A DNA stretch of 64,000 bases from Dryococelus australis (lineage: Eukaryota > Arthropoda > Insecta > Phasmatodea > Phasmatidae), in assembly GCA_029891345.1 (NCBI GenBank), contig CM057002.1, forward strand, positions 21,369,795 through 21,433,794, read 5' to 3'. The first letter of the stretch is position 1. Each line of letters starts with the position of its first letter. The position numbers and the translations under genes were made by a program. Of the stretch, positions 49,223-61,858 are shown piece after piece. The notes under the pieces are model-generated. The model was given only the letters and a program-made list of their open reading frames with translations. It made no database searches and was not told the origin of the DNA.

Positions 49223-49470
49223 TAACATACGTAGTTTCGTCGATACGTGACTGGAAGCAGGTAGCAATCAAATTGGAGATGGCAAATTTGCCTATTTTGC
49301 TGTGACAATTTCAGCAGAAGTAGTAAAAGCGTTTATTTACAACAACGGAGTTCCCTGCTCGCTAGACCCAATTCACCTGACGTACTATACATCGTTCATA
49401 TCAGGTCACTCTGCAAGTGTTCTATATGAGCTTCAAAACAGCTCATTGCTAATTCGCGTGTATTTTCAGA

Positions 49471-49582
49471 TTTCGTAGCAGCTATTACGGGGACGGGAAT
49501 TAAACACTTCACTCGGGGATGAACATTTTCGTAGCAGATATTACGAGGACGGGAATTAAACTCTTCACTCGGGGATGAACAT
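49471..49582. repeat. 56-bp tandem duplication
   Basis: Two units beginning TTTCGTAGCAG at 49471 and 49527, each ending in CACTCGGGGATGAACA, differ at only a few bases. Confidence 0.85.
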
Positions 49583-49599
49583 TTTTGTAGGAAACCGGA

Positions 49600-52500
49600 G
49601 CACACACATAATTGTTTTAAAGTAGAGATGAGTTCACACGCGTGTCAAATTTGAAACAAAAACGCTTCGAACCATGGACAACCTCGGAGACTACTGTGAA
49701 AGATTTTAAAACAGCTCGAACACATACGATACCTACCCTTTCAAATGGATGTATACAGTTTGTACGAGAATGTATTAATTAAACAGTGATTTCAAACATC
49801 CATGTCTTCTTTGTTCCTTGCCGGACATTCCTGCATCCATACCCAATGTGGTGTCACCTTTAAAACGTACTTGTATGTACACTTTCAACTGTACGTAGTA
49901 CACTTCCTGTGTTGGGTCATTTTCGGGAGATAAACAGTAGTTGCCATGACTCCTGAATCAGCCGTCGTGTATATATATACAGTTTTGTATATCTTCTTTC
50001 ATTTGAGGTAATATCGTCGAGGTTGTTTATAATAACGCTACAATGCACCAGCCACACTGAACAGCACTAATGCTGCCCTAATTGCCACATAAACTCTAAC
50101 CGAATATTCGAACTGTATTATCGAACTGAGACTCCTACACAACTGAACCAAATGAAAGACGCAATGTAACCATTTGAATCTTGTTACAACATACTGGGGT
50201 ATTAATAACGTCAAATTGTTCCCGCCAACAAAATGTTTGGTTAACACTTTTTTAAATCTTTTTAATTTAATTCACTATAATATATATTAAATTTAAGACA
50301 ACGCTTTTAGTAGTATATCACGCACCCGTGAAATAGTTTTGCGTAATAAATATATGATAATGATGTCAAAACAAAGAAATATGTGCTTAGCACAAAACAG
50401 ATTTTTAATATATTATTTGGTTCAATGGAACAAATGCGGTTGTTTGAAACAAGAGCAGTTCGGTTGTGTGAACAAAACATTGTTCAACGTAAACAATTCT
50501 TTCCAAGTAGCCTAAACTGCGAAAATTGTCTCTTTGCCAAACTCACCCATAAGGGATCTCGTTTTCTTTCCAACCCAAGAAGAAGAAACGTTAAAGAAAC
50601 TATGTAGAACTTAGAAAACAGTTAACAAATGTCAGCAACCGGCTTACCCATATTTTTCCCAACAATCGCTTTCTCCACAAGACGATTTAAAAACAGTTAA
50701 ATAAAAATGTTAGTAATTTCGTCACGCTTTTTGAATAACTAGCAAATATTCGATACTAATTCCCAAAATATTGTTATTCGGCATTACAAGAAAAATTCTC
50801 AAACTCAATTTTTTTTTCGTACTATATAAATGGCGATGTATGTGAAATTTATTTTATTAACTACATGTTGTAAAAGTCAAAGCACTTTGCCTCGGTGTGA
50901 TTAGTGTCTACTCCACATGCGCGAGTGAAAACGAGACGTTTATTCACCAACTATCCTAAATATGATTCAACTGCAAAAACACTCATTGTGGTAGAAAAAT
51001 TGAAAAAAAAAGAACTATCTGGTTATTAATTAATAAACCTCCTTTAAAGCGCTGTATAAAACTTTTAAAAGTAATAAATATTCTCCCTGTTGCATTTAGT
51101 TATTTTTATACAGAGCTGTTGTATATGTTTGGAGCAGCATTCGTAAATTCAGCTCTAAATGGGAATTTCATAAATACTCTATTAGAGCCCATCACAAAAT
51201 TCATATTAATTGAACAAACAAAACTGCTGCCAGAGCAAATAACTTCTCTAGTAGTGTAAAACTTTACAACAGCATCCCTAACGACATAAGATATGCTGAT
51301 GATGTTATTAGATTTAAAAACCTTGAAACAATTGTTACTAAATGTGTGCTTTTATACTTTTGATGAATTTATATACTGTTACAAGTATTATTGTATGTGT
51401 TATCTAACTGAGTGTATGTAAATTTATTATGAAATGTAACTTGTGTGTTATGTTCCATTTTATGTATCCAGTTATGAGCATATAAAATAATTGTGTTATT
51501 TCTGTCTTAGATGTAAATTTTGGCAATGTCTTTAACATATTTGTATGTTCGGATAGCTGATGATAAATATATAAGTAAACTAGTTTCATGGGTTATTTTA
51601 AAGTATATAAAAACGTATTTACCCCCGTCCTAAGTTACTTTATATGACTTGGTAGATAAGGAGACTATGCTGGATAACTGTCGACGATAAAGAGTATTTG
51701 TAGTAATGATGGACGTTCACAGTAATCACAGCCTCAATAGTATACAGACTCTCGTCAATAAAACCTTTAGCGCCCATTATGACTAGTTGAATTTCACGAA
51801 ATGAGCGTTTACATTATATCGTCAGCTGTTAAGTTAACTGCCGTAACTACACAAGTGACTATCATTGCCGTTACAAGCGATAATATTGTAAGTGAACAAA
51901 TATTCCAGAATCACCAGAAGCAAGCTTGTCATCATACGAATTGCCACAAAATACGCTAATGAGCAGTTGATTGAGAGACACCTGCCGTGTTGGCGAAAAG
52001 GCGTCGTGGTCGTCCCATTCAATGGAATAGTACCCAGCCACGCATAATGAGATGTCAGACCTTAAACTGACCGTATGAGTAACATACGAGCACGGATTGA
52101 GGAAGAAACTAGATATCGACTAATTTGATCCTGGCCGGGTCATTGCAACCAGACGTGTGGGGGCTCCATCTTCTAAATCGCGCAGGCAATGGCCGCCGTG
52201 TCAAGAGTGTACTATAGCTAGGGGACGTCCTGGAATATCTGGTTGCGGTAGAATCGTGGTAGGCCAAAACCAGGGGGGACGACATGCGCGCGCAGATCTG
52301 GCCGTGCTATCGGCTGTTCCACAAACATCAGTTACTGCGGGCTCAGTTGTATGTAAGGCGATGGAGGACGCAGGACGTCTGCAGAAGCCCTGAAAAGTTA
52401 TCCCCTGTTCTACAAAAGTGCACTTGCCCACAATTACAATATACATGAACGACCACATATCATAAAAATGACACAACTGTGTAACACTCGGTGCAATGTC

Positions 52501-54400
52501 CCGTAAATTCATTTATGTGTGCATTTTAACAAAGTATTACTAAACAGTAACTTCAGGCCAATGCATTTCATTTAAAACTATAGAAACATCGTATAGCTTT
52601 GGGTGCTCAAAGTCGTGATAATGGGTGTTTTTATTTATAGTGGACTGTTCCGAGGTATAAAGAAAGCCTACACACCGATGTTATAAAATAAGAAATAAAA
52701 TAATTAATATTAAACATTGCCGTTGCTAAGACACATTACACTATACAGTGTAATGTGCTTCGACTTTAGAAATTCCACACAATTAAACTGCGTGTAGGCA
52801 TTCTTGCTGTATAACGGTAGTTTATGTGAAATTGTGGTCCGCATACGCCTAGGTGTTCAAATTATAAAATCCACGCAAATCATAGTAAATCATAGATAGT
52901 TTATATAAAAAGGTTTTAATTACCATGTCGGTTTATGTATGTGCAAAAGTAATGCCACCTGTAAAGATGTTTTCCCAAATAATGCTGGCTTCGGCAGCAC
53001 GGTGTAATCGCGACAAAAATATATGTGCAGCCTTTATTATAAAATAATAGTTTGTACTAACTTAACAGTCCGTAGTAAATTTTCGTATATGATTTATGCC
53101 GGTACATGTTATTCCAAACGCAACGTTTACTAAGAGAAAATAAGTTCTCAATTATTAGAGATAGGAAAAATTCGCGATTCAATGACCTGTAGGCTAGACT
53201 CCACAGTCATGCGTATACTCGATCCTCAGCTGTGTGTTCATTGGCTGCTGCTCCATAGAGTAGCCAGTGTTACTTCACATCTGGCAGTATGTCACTCTCT
53301 ACTTGTTTCCCTGCAAGTCTGCTATTTGCTCAGAGTCGTCCAAGGTGTGTCTAGCAGCGAACCAATTACAAAGTCAGCTTCAGTGTACACGTGTTTGATA
53401 TCTATCTTGTCCTGAAATGAACTCGCGAAATGTTCCTATCCCTATCGTTTATGGAACAAAACATGTGCAAATATGTAGTCATATTTGAAAAGCATTAAAA
53501 ACTAAGACATTAACAAGTTAGAATTATATTCCTGCCAAATTACTAGAAAAACAATTTCGAAACTAACGCTATTGTAACGTAGATATGTTTGTTGGGGCTG
53601 AAGTTACGTTCACAAGTTTTTGCTCAAGAGGGTGCGGGTTCTATTCCGCGTTGTAGCCTATTTGTTTTATATATAATATAAATAATAATCCTTATATTAC
53701 TGTTATGGTACAAATAAAGGTATTCCCGATAGCATATTATATTTTTACATTCGCTATTTACCAATGTAATGGAAATACAATCGTACCTGTAATATTACAT
53801 ATACATCTTGCAATTCCACTTAGTAGGTTAATGTAATTATTCCAAGTAAAAGCAAGTATTCAGCTGGGTACTATTATCAAAGGTTTTACTTGTAAAAGTA
53901 CAAGACAAAATGCAAATATATTTCCAAATGTACAGCACACACTTAATTCCGTGACATATGTGTTCTCGCAGTTGACGTATTGGGAGTGATGTTTCCAATG
54001 AAAGGGTGGCCCACACGGACGAGCGTTAATCACACCCATGTCCTACCCGATATTCCAAACCGGAACCACACACGCTCAACACTCAACTGACTGTGTCACA
54101 GAGGGCAGCCAATAGGTAAACCAGAACAGTCAGTGGTAATATGAACTTATTTAAAGTGAACAACAACCTGCTTATTTCACTGGAAATAATAGTAAGTTAT
54201 AATTTACGTAATACATTCAGTGATTGTTCCACATTTTATGATTTTCTGCAGTGCAGGTTGGGATAAACCTGCATATATTGGCGCCTAATTAAATGCAGTT
54301 ATTGGGGGAGGAGTTTTGAACGTTGATTTAAAACATGTACAGTTTAGCTGAGCAGATCACGTTCCAGCTACAACCTATCCTGAGCGAGATACCTCAGTTG
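49600..54400. other. Intergenic stretch
   Basis: Apart from the non-LTR 3' end at 51000-51365 and a 26-bp near-palindrome (CACATTACACTATACAGTGTAATGTG, 52732-52757) I see no supportable feature. Confidence 0.45.
51000..51365 (+). pseudogene. Non-LTR retrotransposon 3' end, broken
   Basis: Pieces KLLKVINILPVAFSYFY (about 51060) and KLYNSIPNDIRYADDV (about 51261), then RFKNLETIVTK and a stop at 51362, resemble the C-terminal tail of non-LTR reverse transcriptase ORF2 proteins (ILP..., then NSLPxxIR...FK). A likely 3' UTR continues to about 51600. The body of the element is missing. Confidence 0.5.
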
Positions 54401-54409
54401 TTTGTCATG

Positions 54410-54700
54410 GCAGCAAGACCAGAGAGCAGATAGCCCGTATCCCTGTCGAAAAAAGGATAAAGCGAAGTTAAAAATAAATATACTTAGGCGTGATGTCACG
54501 TGACGAGAGCATGTTTACTGTGTTCACTCCACGAGTGTTTTTCGCTCTTATTTAGTTATTCTTTTCACCTTCATGCTATCGGCTTTGCAAGTCATGCTAT
54601 GTCATGTTCTCGTCACGTGACATCACACCTCGTATGTATATTTTTGCCTTCACTTTTTTTCCTGTTCGACGTATCAGTCGCTTTGTGCTCTCGTTGCTAC
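54410..54700. mobile_element. MITE with terminal inverted repeats of about 65-90 bp
   Basis: GGCGTGATGTCACGTGACGAGAGCATG near 54487 is matched in reverse by CATGTTCTCGTCACGTGACATCAC near 54602. The similarity continues outward through AAAAATAAATATAC and GAAAAAAGG to about 54410 and 54700. The outer limits are approximate. Confidence 0.7.
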
Positions 54701-54944
54701 GCAAAAAAATAAAAAGTATTTAGCACCAGGAAATGCTGGCTTTTAAAGAAACAGGTCACAATATCGTGGATTTTTTGAAATGGGAATCTAGCGTGTGATA
54801 AGGATACAAGGAAAATCATTTAATTTTAGCTTACATCCCTTGGAATGATAGGCTTATTAAATTGAAGGAATATCTGTCCATATGTACATTTGTATATCCT
54901 TTACTAATAACTTTTTTATCTTTCAGCAGATTTTGAACGTCATA

Positions 54945-56294
54945 CTGACGCGAAAAATTTGCAACATCCTAAAGAGTGCTGACCAACTGAACGTTGGTAC
55001 AACAATTGCTTGCTGGAGGAGTGTAGTTAAATCGATGAACTTTTGAAGGACGTCGGTCAACAGATAGAGTTTTACCATTCACTTCGTTGCACCGTGTGCA
55101 GCAAGGAACCAGATGGTATTGTGTACAACTGGAAGGTTGAATGTTTAGTACATGTGTAGCAGTCAAGCTATCTGCCATGCCTCGAAGACAGTTACGTTCC
55201 CTTGTGTACTCAAAGCTGTTTGAGAGGGGTTGTATCATGTGGCTTCGCAACGCGGGATGGAAATATCGACGGACTGTTGCACATGTTGGTCATGATACAT
55301 CCGTTGTATGCCGATGTTATTGACTGTTGTCAGTTGAACAGGCCAATCTCGTCGACCATGTTCGGGACGGCCGCGTAGTACAGATGGACTTCAACATCGG
55401 TTCATTGTTAGGGCAGCAACTGCAGACCGTACCTCATCTACAGCAGAGGTCAGAGCGAATGTGGCACAAGCAGTGTCCAGACGCTCAACTGGGAACCGTC
55501 TACTTGCAGCTTGAATACGAGTACGCGTGCCTTTGGCCAGGCTTCCTCTTCTGCCACATCGACGTGCTTACATCTCGTGGCGTTGTGAAAAGATCTCCAA
55601 GAGTAATGAACTTCGCTCTATTGTGTTTAGCGATGTGTGCAATGTACACGTGGTGAGGATCAACTTCCAGAGTGCATTAGCTCCCAGAATACGGACCCAA
55701 CTTCTGGAATCGTGATGCGGAGTGCAATAAGCTAAAATTCCCGTTCATGATTGGTGTTGGAGAATGAACTGTTAAACAGTGCCCGCTACATTCAGCACAC
55801 TCTTCAGCATATTCTGGTCCTATTTCTTCATCGGCAAGGTGTTTTACTGTTTTTTTGCAGGAAAATGCTGGTCCACACACTACCGCTACTACTCGACATG
55901 ATCTCCGTAGTGTTCGGCAACATCTCTGGCCACCACGATCCTCAGACCTCTCTGCGATTGAATATGTTTTGGACATGATGGGACGATGTTTGACCAAGTC
56001 TGTAAGGCTATCTACTAACCTTGCACAACTGTGACAATAGGTGCAAGAGGCTTGGAGCACTACACTACGGGATGATGTTCGTCACTATCTACATGCGAGA
56101 ATACACTCCTGTTTAGATGCCCGTGGGCTAATACTGTCTACTGATGTAGCGGTTAGGACATTCAGTATTGGCTTCTATTGCTTGTTTTGGTCTAAATATT
56201 GTCGATCATGTAGTGTCATCAAGCTATTTACCTCTAGGTTGAATCGTGAATAAAGTGACATACACAGTCACGGTGTTGCAGTTCTTTCCGTCAG
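54945..56294 (+). mobile_element. Tc1/mariner-type transposon, inactive
   Basis: Inverted ends CTGACGcGAAAaAttTGCAACA and, reversed at the right, CTGACGGAAAGAACTGCAACA. A TA stands before the left end and TG (decayed TA) follows the right end. It is 1,350 bp, a normal length for the family, and contains one transposase pseudogene. Confidence 0.85.
55174..56120 (+). pseudogene. Tc1-like transposase, broken
   Basis: N-terminal helix-turn-helix: RRQLRSLVYSKLFERGCIMW, then RRTVAHVGHDTSVVCRCY, followed by a stop near 55320. The catalytic end is at about 55858-55980: QENAGPHTTATTRHDL (Asp of the usual DNA-x-PH motif is Glu) and PPRSSDLSAIEYVLDMM. At least four stops or shifts; it cannot be active. 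Confidence 0.8.
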
Positions 56295-56299
56295 TGTTT

Positions 56300-59250
56300 C
56301 TATAGGAATATGATGCCAACAACGATCATTACGATGCAACATTTCTTAAAAGAACATCATTTGTATCCATAAAATTGTGAAAGTGCAAACTCCTCAGCAA
56401 ATGAGTTTAGCTATATCAGTCCACGATGTATCAGTATGGACATATTACAGTTTTAGCAATGTAACATCCAGTATTTACCAACACACGATTATAATCACTT
56501 GTCACAATTCTGACTATGTGTTTATTATTCACTTGTATTACATGCAATGTTTCGCAACTTGTTTCCGAACAACCCTGACAATCTCCAGCAGGTTATTCCT
56601 GACGAAACAATACCACGAAAATGTCTGTACTCCTTTTTCCCTTAAGTGATTAGTAAGGGAGCTACGTGCTCCTAACAAAAAACCATGTTTGTGGATGTAA
56701 TTGAGTAAAAAATATCAGGGACTAATCACGATTAAGCAACAAATCGGCGAAGAGTGTTTTGTAGAATGGAGCTATTACACCTGTGAAATTGTGGATGGTA
56801 ATAACATCCCTCGTCATCAAGTAAATAGGGGTTGCCACCCCTATTTTAAGGAGTTAGCATGAAATTCAGGATCTCAACACCAACTTGATAATCCTTAATC
56901 ACAGCTATCGGATGAAAGCCAGATTTCTTAACCAGCACAACTTACTCAGCTGAATTCGTCGTCAAGAAATGATCACATGTGATCGCCACGATCATGCTCA
57001 GATCATGACCAATATCAAAATCGTTCATAATTCAGTACCGACTTCGGTTGTGTAGTTTCCGTTGTGTACTACTGTGATCTCAACTTCCAGCTGCGTCGAC
57101 TAAAGCTGGCAGAGCGCGGTGCGTTGAAAAACGCAACAAAATGACACTGATCTACATCGAGGTGTTGTGAGCACTGTATGTTCCGACCGAATGTTAGAAC
57201 TCAAGATCACTGGTTATCCTTCGACCAATTTTAACTGGTTTTATGATGTCATACGGTGCAATACTGCATGAGATATCGGAATTCATAAATCTTTAAATGC
57301 TAGTGTTGGTTACACACATTCTTATTTTGTGTTATTTACAGCAGAATAAGAAACATTAGAATGAAAACTGTCCTCAGTTTTATGCAATTTACCAGCCAAA
57401 AAACCGAATAAACTCATCTTCTTGGTACAATCACTCTCAGACCTTACCAGGCACATAAACACATATCCGTCTCTCAGACTGAATGCATTTGAACAGCCCT
57501 AATGTATTGCATTCGTTAATCTGCTGTTTTCTAATACCCACCACAGACCGTGGTTATGACCTAATGGTGGATTATACCAGTATTTCTGTACGTAAACTGT
57601 TGTTTGGCCAGTTGATGCGCAAACCTCGCACTGGAATACTGGGGCCTCGACATACACCAAAGTAGGAACTGTGCAACACGCATCGCATGATATGGTCTTC
57701 AGAAGACACTACAAGGACTATTATTGACCCCACAACATGGATATTTGTGCCTTGTCTGGGTTTGGGAACGCTAGAACTGGACATGTAAAAGGATTAATCA
57801 CAGTTGCTGAAGTTATACGCAGTAGACTGTTGAAACTTGTGCGATGGCATACAGACACTGAAAGAAAGATACAGTGGCAGACACCAAATAAATTTACTTA
57901 AAAGATTTGTTAGCGCATTGCAATACCTTGTTTACTCGCTCTTATTTCCCAACATCTTCATTAGTTCCCCTTGAACCAAATAAATCATTAAAAAAATTGG
58001 TTGAGCCGACCATTTGTTTGGTTGTCCCAACATCACCTACAATTATAAATTAAATATTGTGATTTACAGATAAATTATAAGTAGAAGTTCAGTTTAACAA
58101 AAAACTAGGTACTTTTAAGTAAACGAAAGTATAAAAGGCCGGTGATATTTCAAATGTCTGATCTAAAAAGTGTGAAGAACCCGCTAATGGGCTATAGTGT
58201 AAAAGGCCGAATCGCGAGGAAATGGGTATTGTCTACTAGTACCCACGAGCAAGTGACGTCACCATGCTCGCAGAAACACGCACCATACGAGGTTATCTAT
58301 TTTTGTTCGGGGAACTTATGCTACCGTGTTTCTAAAATTAACATTATTTTTGTATGAGGTTTCTTACTTTAGGTGAATGGTGCACGCAAATCGTATATTT
58401 GTATGATTCTTGTCATAACTTGTAATACTGAGGATTTGTCAAATATTTGGCTCGACAAGAAGTAAATAACAATTTTGTGCACCTTCTTGCTCTGTTACAA
58501 ATTCACTGTGTTCGTTATTTTCGGAGCACTGATGGACGGCATTGAAAATCTAACAACGTAAAAAGGCGTTGAAAATCATTATATGTGTCTCGTCGAGCCA
58601 CAAATTTCGATAAACCCTTTGGAAAACGGCTTATATTAAAAATCGTGTAAAAATACTGCTTTCATGCACCATTCCCTTTAATGTAATTATTCCGATGTGA
58701 AAATGCCACAACCAGTTTTATTTTCCAGTGTGTCTGGTTTACACGGGATGTGCGTGAACATGAACACTTGAAATATCTGTGTAAACACGTAAACAGCACA
58801 ACGATGGACAACGCTACCAGCGTGACGTCGTAATATAGGCCTACAAATTATAATATTTGATTCTCAGTTGTGAGCTGGCAGCAATGATCATGCGTGTATC
58901 GCATTCTTCACACAAATGACGCACACATTCTCGAGCAAAGCTGGAGTCACAATAACCCGACGAACACAATACGACACACCGACACGACGTCACAGCTCGA
59001 CGGAATTTCTCACATTTACATTTTGTTCAGTGTTCACAATACCACGACGAAATCTGTCCTCAAGTTTGTTATTTGGCTGTTAGAAAATCCTAAAATGGCA
59101 AGTTATCCTATTAATATAAAATAATTACTTTTAAAATTCACGAAAAGCGAATAATTATTTTGCTTTTGACAATATTTGGATTTATACAAGAGAAAATATT
59201 TAAAATATTTAAAAACAAACCGAAACGTTATTTTGGAGGCAAATTAATTA
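56300..59250. other. Intergenic stretch
   Basis: Only a partial R2 repeat (58030-58215) is recognised. The open frames are short and unlike any protein I know. Confidence 0.45.
58030..58215 (+). repeat. R2 MITE-like repeat, copy 5, partial
   Basis: Only the right part: GTAGAAGTTCAGTTTAACAAAAA and GATATTTCAAATGTCTGATC, as in the other copies. Confidence 0.4.
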
Positions 59251-59256
59251 TTTATT
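59251..59256 (-). terminator. Poly(A) signal of the Gly/Met-rich gene
   Basis: AATAAA on the minus strand 110 bp downstream of the TAG at 59366, in AT-rich sequence; a plausible 3' end. Confidence 0.45.
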
Positions 59257-59365
59257 TACTGCAGTAGGGAAATATGGACGAAATTTTTTTTATAATGTTG
59301 TATTTACATTTTTTTTGCACGCGCTTTGACGATCCCGACACGACGGAAAGTAGAAATAGAAGCTA

Positions 59366-60076
59366 CTATTTTCGGGCTGTGGGGCCGCAATTATTGAGGC
59401 CATTCATGCCACCCATCCCCATACCTGCGCCGAAACCCATTCCACTACCAAAACCCATACCAGGCATCATGCCTAAACCATTCCCCATCAAACCGTTACC
59501 AGAACCTCCACTGAATCCCGCACCTGCGCCGAAACCCATGCCACTGCCCATGCCAGGCATAAAACCTAAACCATTTCCGAAAATGGGAGACATCCCTAAA
59601 TTATTACCCCAAACACTGCTTCCGCATAACCCCATGCGAGCACCGACTCCAGCACCACCCATGCCAGCACCCATCCCTGTACTGAAACTCAAGCTACTGC
59701 CGGCATAAGGCATCATGCCGACACCGTTGTAAAACCTCCCTCCCATGTCGGAGCCAACGCCGAAGCCCATCTTGCTGTCGCCGCTTGAAGCTTGAGCTGC
59801 GGCACCCATTCGCTCGTCGCCGATGGACCTTTCGCCCGAGGTCAGGCCGTACGACTCGGGGGTTGCCCGTGTCGGCTTTGGTCGCCACGTCGCCCTTGGC
59901 TGTCCCGTAGACTTGCTCCAGCCTGGCCGACACAGGGGCGCCGCCGCCCATCGTCCCCACGTTGCCACCAGCAGCATAGCCGGAGTTCCTGTCGCTCGCC
60001 TCGCTGATGAAGCCGTACAGCTTGCTGATCTGTCGTCTCTTCTTGCTCGACATCAGGCTGGACGTCCTCCGCCTGC
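59366..60076 (-). CDS. Gly/Met-rich low-complexity protein, terminal exon with a frame break
   Basis: An acceptor-like cgacctgcag precedes 60076. The N-terminal part is ordinary sequence (MSSKKRRQISKLYGFISEAS from ATG 60053; RLEQVYGTAKGDVATKAD). The C-terminal 160 residues are almost only Gly, Met, Phe, Ala, Asn and Pro, in repeats such as GLGMMPGMGFGSGMGFGAG, ending at TAG 59368-59366. Continuity from the first part to the second needs a frame change at the G5 run 59858-59862, which may be a sequencing error or a real lesion. An AATAAA lies about 110 bp after the stop. No signal peptide or transmembrane segment is visible in this exon. Such composition occurs in structural, adhesive and RNA-binding proteins; no function is assigned. 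An R1 repeat sits about 50 bp upstream of the acceptor. Confidence 0.6.
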
Positions 60077-60130
60077 CTGCAGGTCGAGCAACGCGCAATC
60101 AATTACTGACTAGACATGGCCGTTACCTAC

Positions 60131-60550
60131 CGTAAACTCTGTTCACGATCAAGTGAGCACTTTTGAAATCAACCTTGGAAAAAAGTCACTGCTCCTACCT
60201 GCATAATATTATAACATGTGCACTAAGTGACATGCGCCTGGTAAAGTTGGTAACGATTGAGGAAAATTAGTTCCATATCCGATGTTAACGTCGGATTAAA
60301 AGTGTGAGGACTTAAATTATTTATTTCGCTTCCTGTTTTTTTTTTTTAAATTGCACCGGAGTGTAAAAATAAGCAGATTTGTAAAATATTTACTTTTCTA
60401 ATAACTTCACAGTTTGACTAGACCGACGCATAAATAAAGCTCTGAGGCCCATTGCAATGTTAATTTTACGTATGTTGGAGGAATACACAAAGTGCATGTA
60501 AGTAGATCTCAAGCAGGGTTTTCAAATGTGCCCATTTTACCGTGAATAGC
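60131..60550 (-). repeat. R1 MITE-like repeat, copy 5
   Basis: Minus orientation. Ends CTGTTCACGATCAAGTGAGCACTTTTG and, at the right, CATTTTACCGTGAATAGC. It contains AGTAGATCTCAAGCAGGG, the complement of the R1 start. It is about 55 bp upstream of the acceptor of the Gly/Met-rich exon. Confidence 0.7.
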
Positions 60551-61436
60551 TTATAATAGTTATAATGAACTACTTCAATTCGGTAACGTAATACCATATA
60601 TTGAAGATGACGTAGACCGATCTTGGTATCTGCGCACGGCCAATCTCCGTGTCCCAACACTGAGCTGCTTTTCTGCCTATACGACTAGCAAACATATCGT
60701 GGATTGGATTTGTGGTACACAAGTGCTTTGAGATGTTTTTATACTTCCTGTAACCGATCTGTAATGCAGTTGGATTAAATTCAAAATGAGTACCTTATTT
60801 TATTTATATAATAGTGCTTACAATTTAAAACTCAAAAACAAACACGTTCGTCACTGTTGACCATGTAACTTTGACAGTTGTGTTCCTTTGGGGTAGGTCA
60901 GTGTTGGGTACATGCGCAGAAGACGAATAATCGGCATTACTCATCTTTAGCATATGAAAAACACGTTCCATTTTTATAACGTTTTTTTTCTGGAACGTCT
61001 TCGTTTGCCTCACTTACACCAACGCTTGACTACTGCGCAAGCGTAAAAGTCGTTTTTCTTTTTTAAACCCCTGGCTTGTAACTTTCAGCTTCCCCTACCA
61101 CAATAGACAATTGAATACTATGCATGCGTAAAATTGAATTTTTTTTTGGAACGTCTTGGCTTGCAACTGTGCTCATGCCCAAACGTTATTTCTTGGAGTG
61201 CCAAGCTTTGGAACACTGAACAACGTAATCGCAATATCCCGGATCGTCGAGACAGGCGAGAAACGTTTCTCAACAACCTGTTACAAAAATAACAGTTTAC
61301 TGGAACGTGTTTCTTGCTTGAAACTGGAACGACCGAATTCGTTTTATGAAAGTAACTGAAACATTTCCTGTGAAATCGTTGTTTGCGCGAATACGCATAT
61401 CTCTTTAAATAAACGTTCTGGAAATACACATTTTCG

Positions 61437-61858
61437 ACATAAAAAGAAAAAAAATGTGTTTGGCTGTGTTGGGGACACGGCCGGTTTTTTTTTTCGTTGA
61501 CGCGCTCGGACGCCTTGATGTTTATTTTGCATTCCTAGCACCGCTTCGCGCTCGATCATATTGGGTTTAATGGGTATCACTGGAGTGCTTTTGTGATGCT
61601 CTTTCCAACCGTGTAGGATTTCTGTATTTCGACTTGGCTTTTTGACGAGAACAGACCGAAATTGTTTCCATTAAAAGCATACAACTTCGCCATAACCACG
61701 CCACAAATTTTTTTTATACACGCAATCGATTGACCTTGGCGAGAGCTGTCGATTGGAACTCAAACGAAGGTAGTAGCATCTCCTATTCAAAAGTTATCCT
61801 ACGCGGAAGTTATGAGATGCGGCGAAACGTACTCAAAATTATGCCCCCCCCCACCCCC
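61437..61858 (-). repeat. R4 dispersed repeat, copy 2
   Basis: Inverted relative to 48755-49222. It has an interrupted C run at 61844-61859 corresponding to the G run of copy 1. No coding frame is conserved. Confidence 0.7.

Noticed and set aside
52732..52757. 26-bp near-palindrome as an operator or attachment site
   Set aside because: An isolated, imperfect AT-rich palindrome without neighbouring evidence; expected by chance at this length of sequence.
53182..53415. Plus-strand 77-codon frame rich in Ser, Leu and Val
   Set aside because: No family resemblance, no splice or promoter context; within chance expectation.
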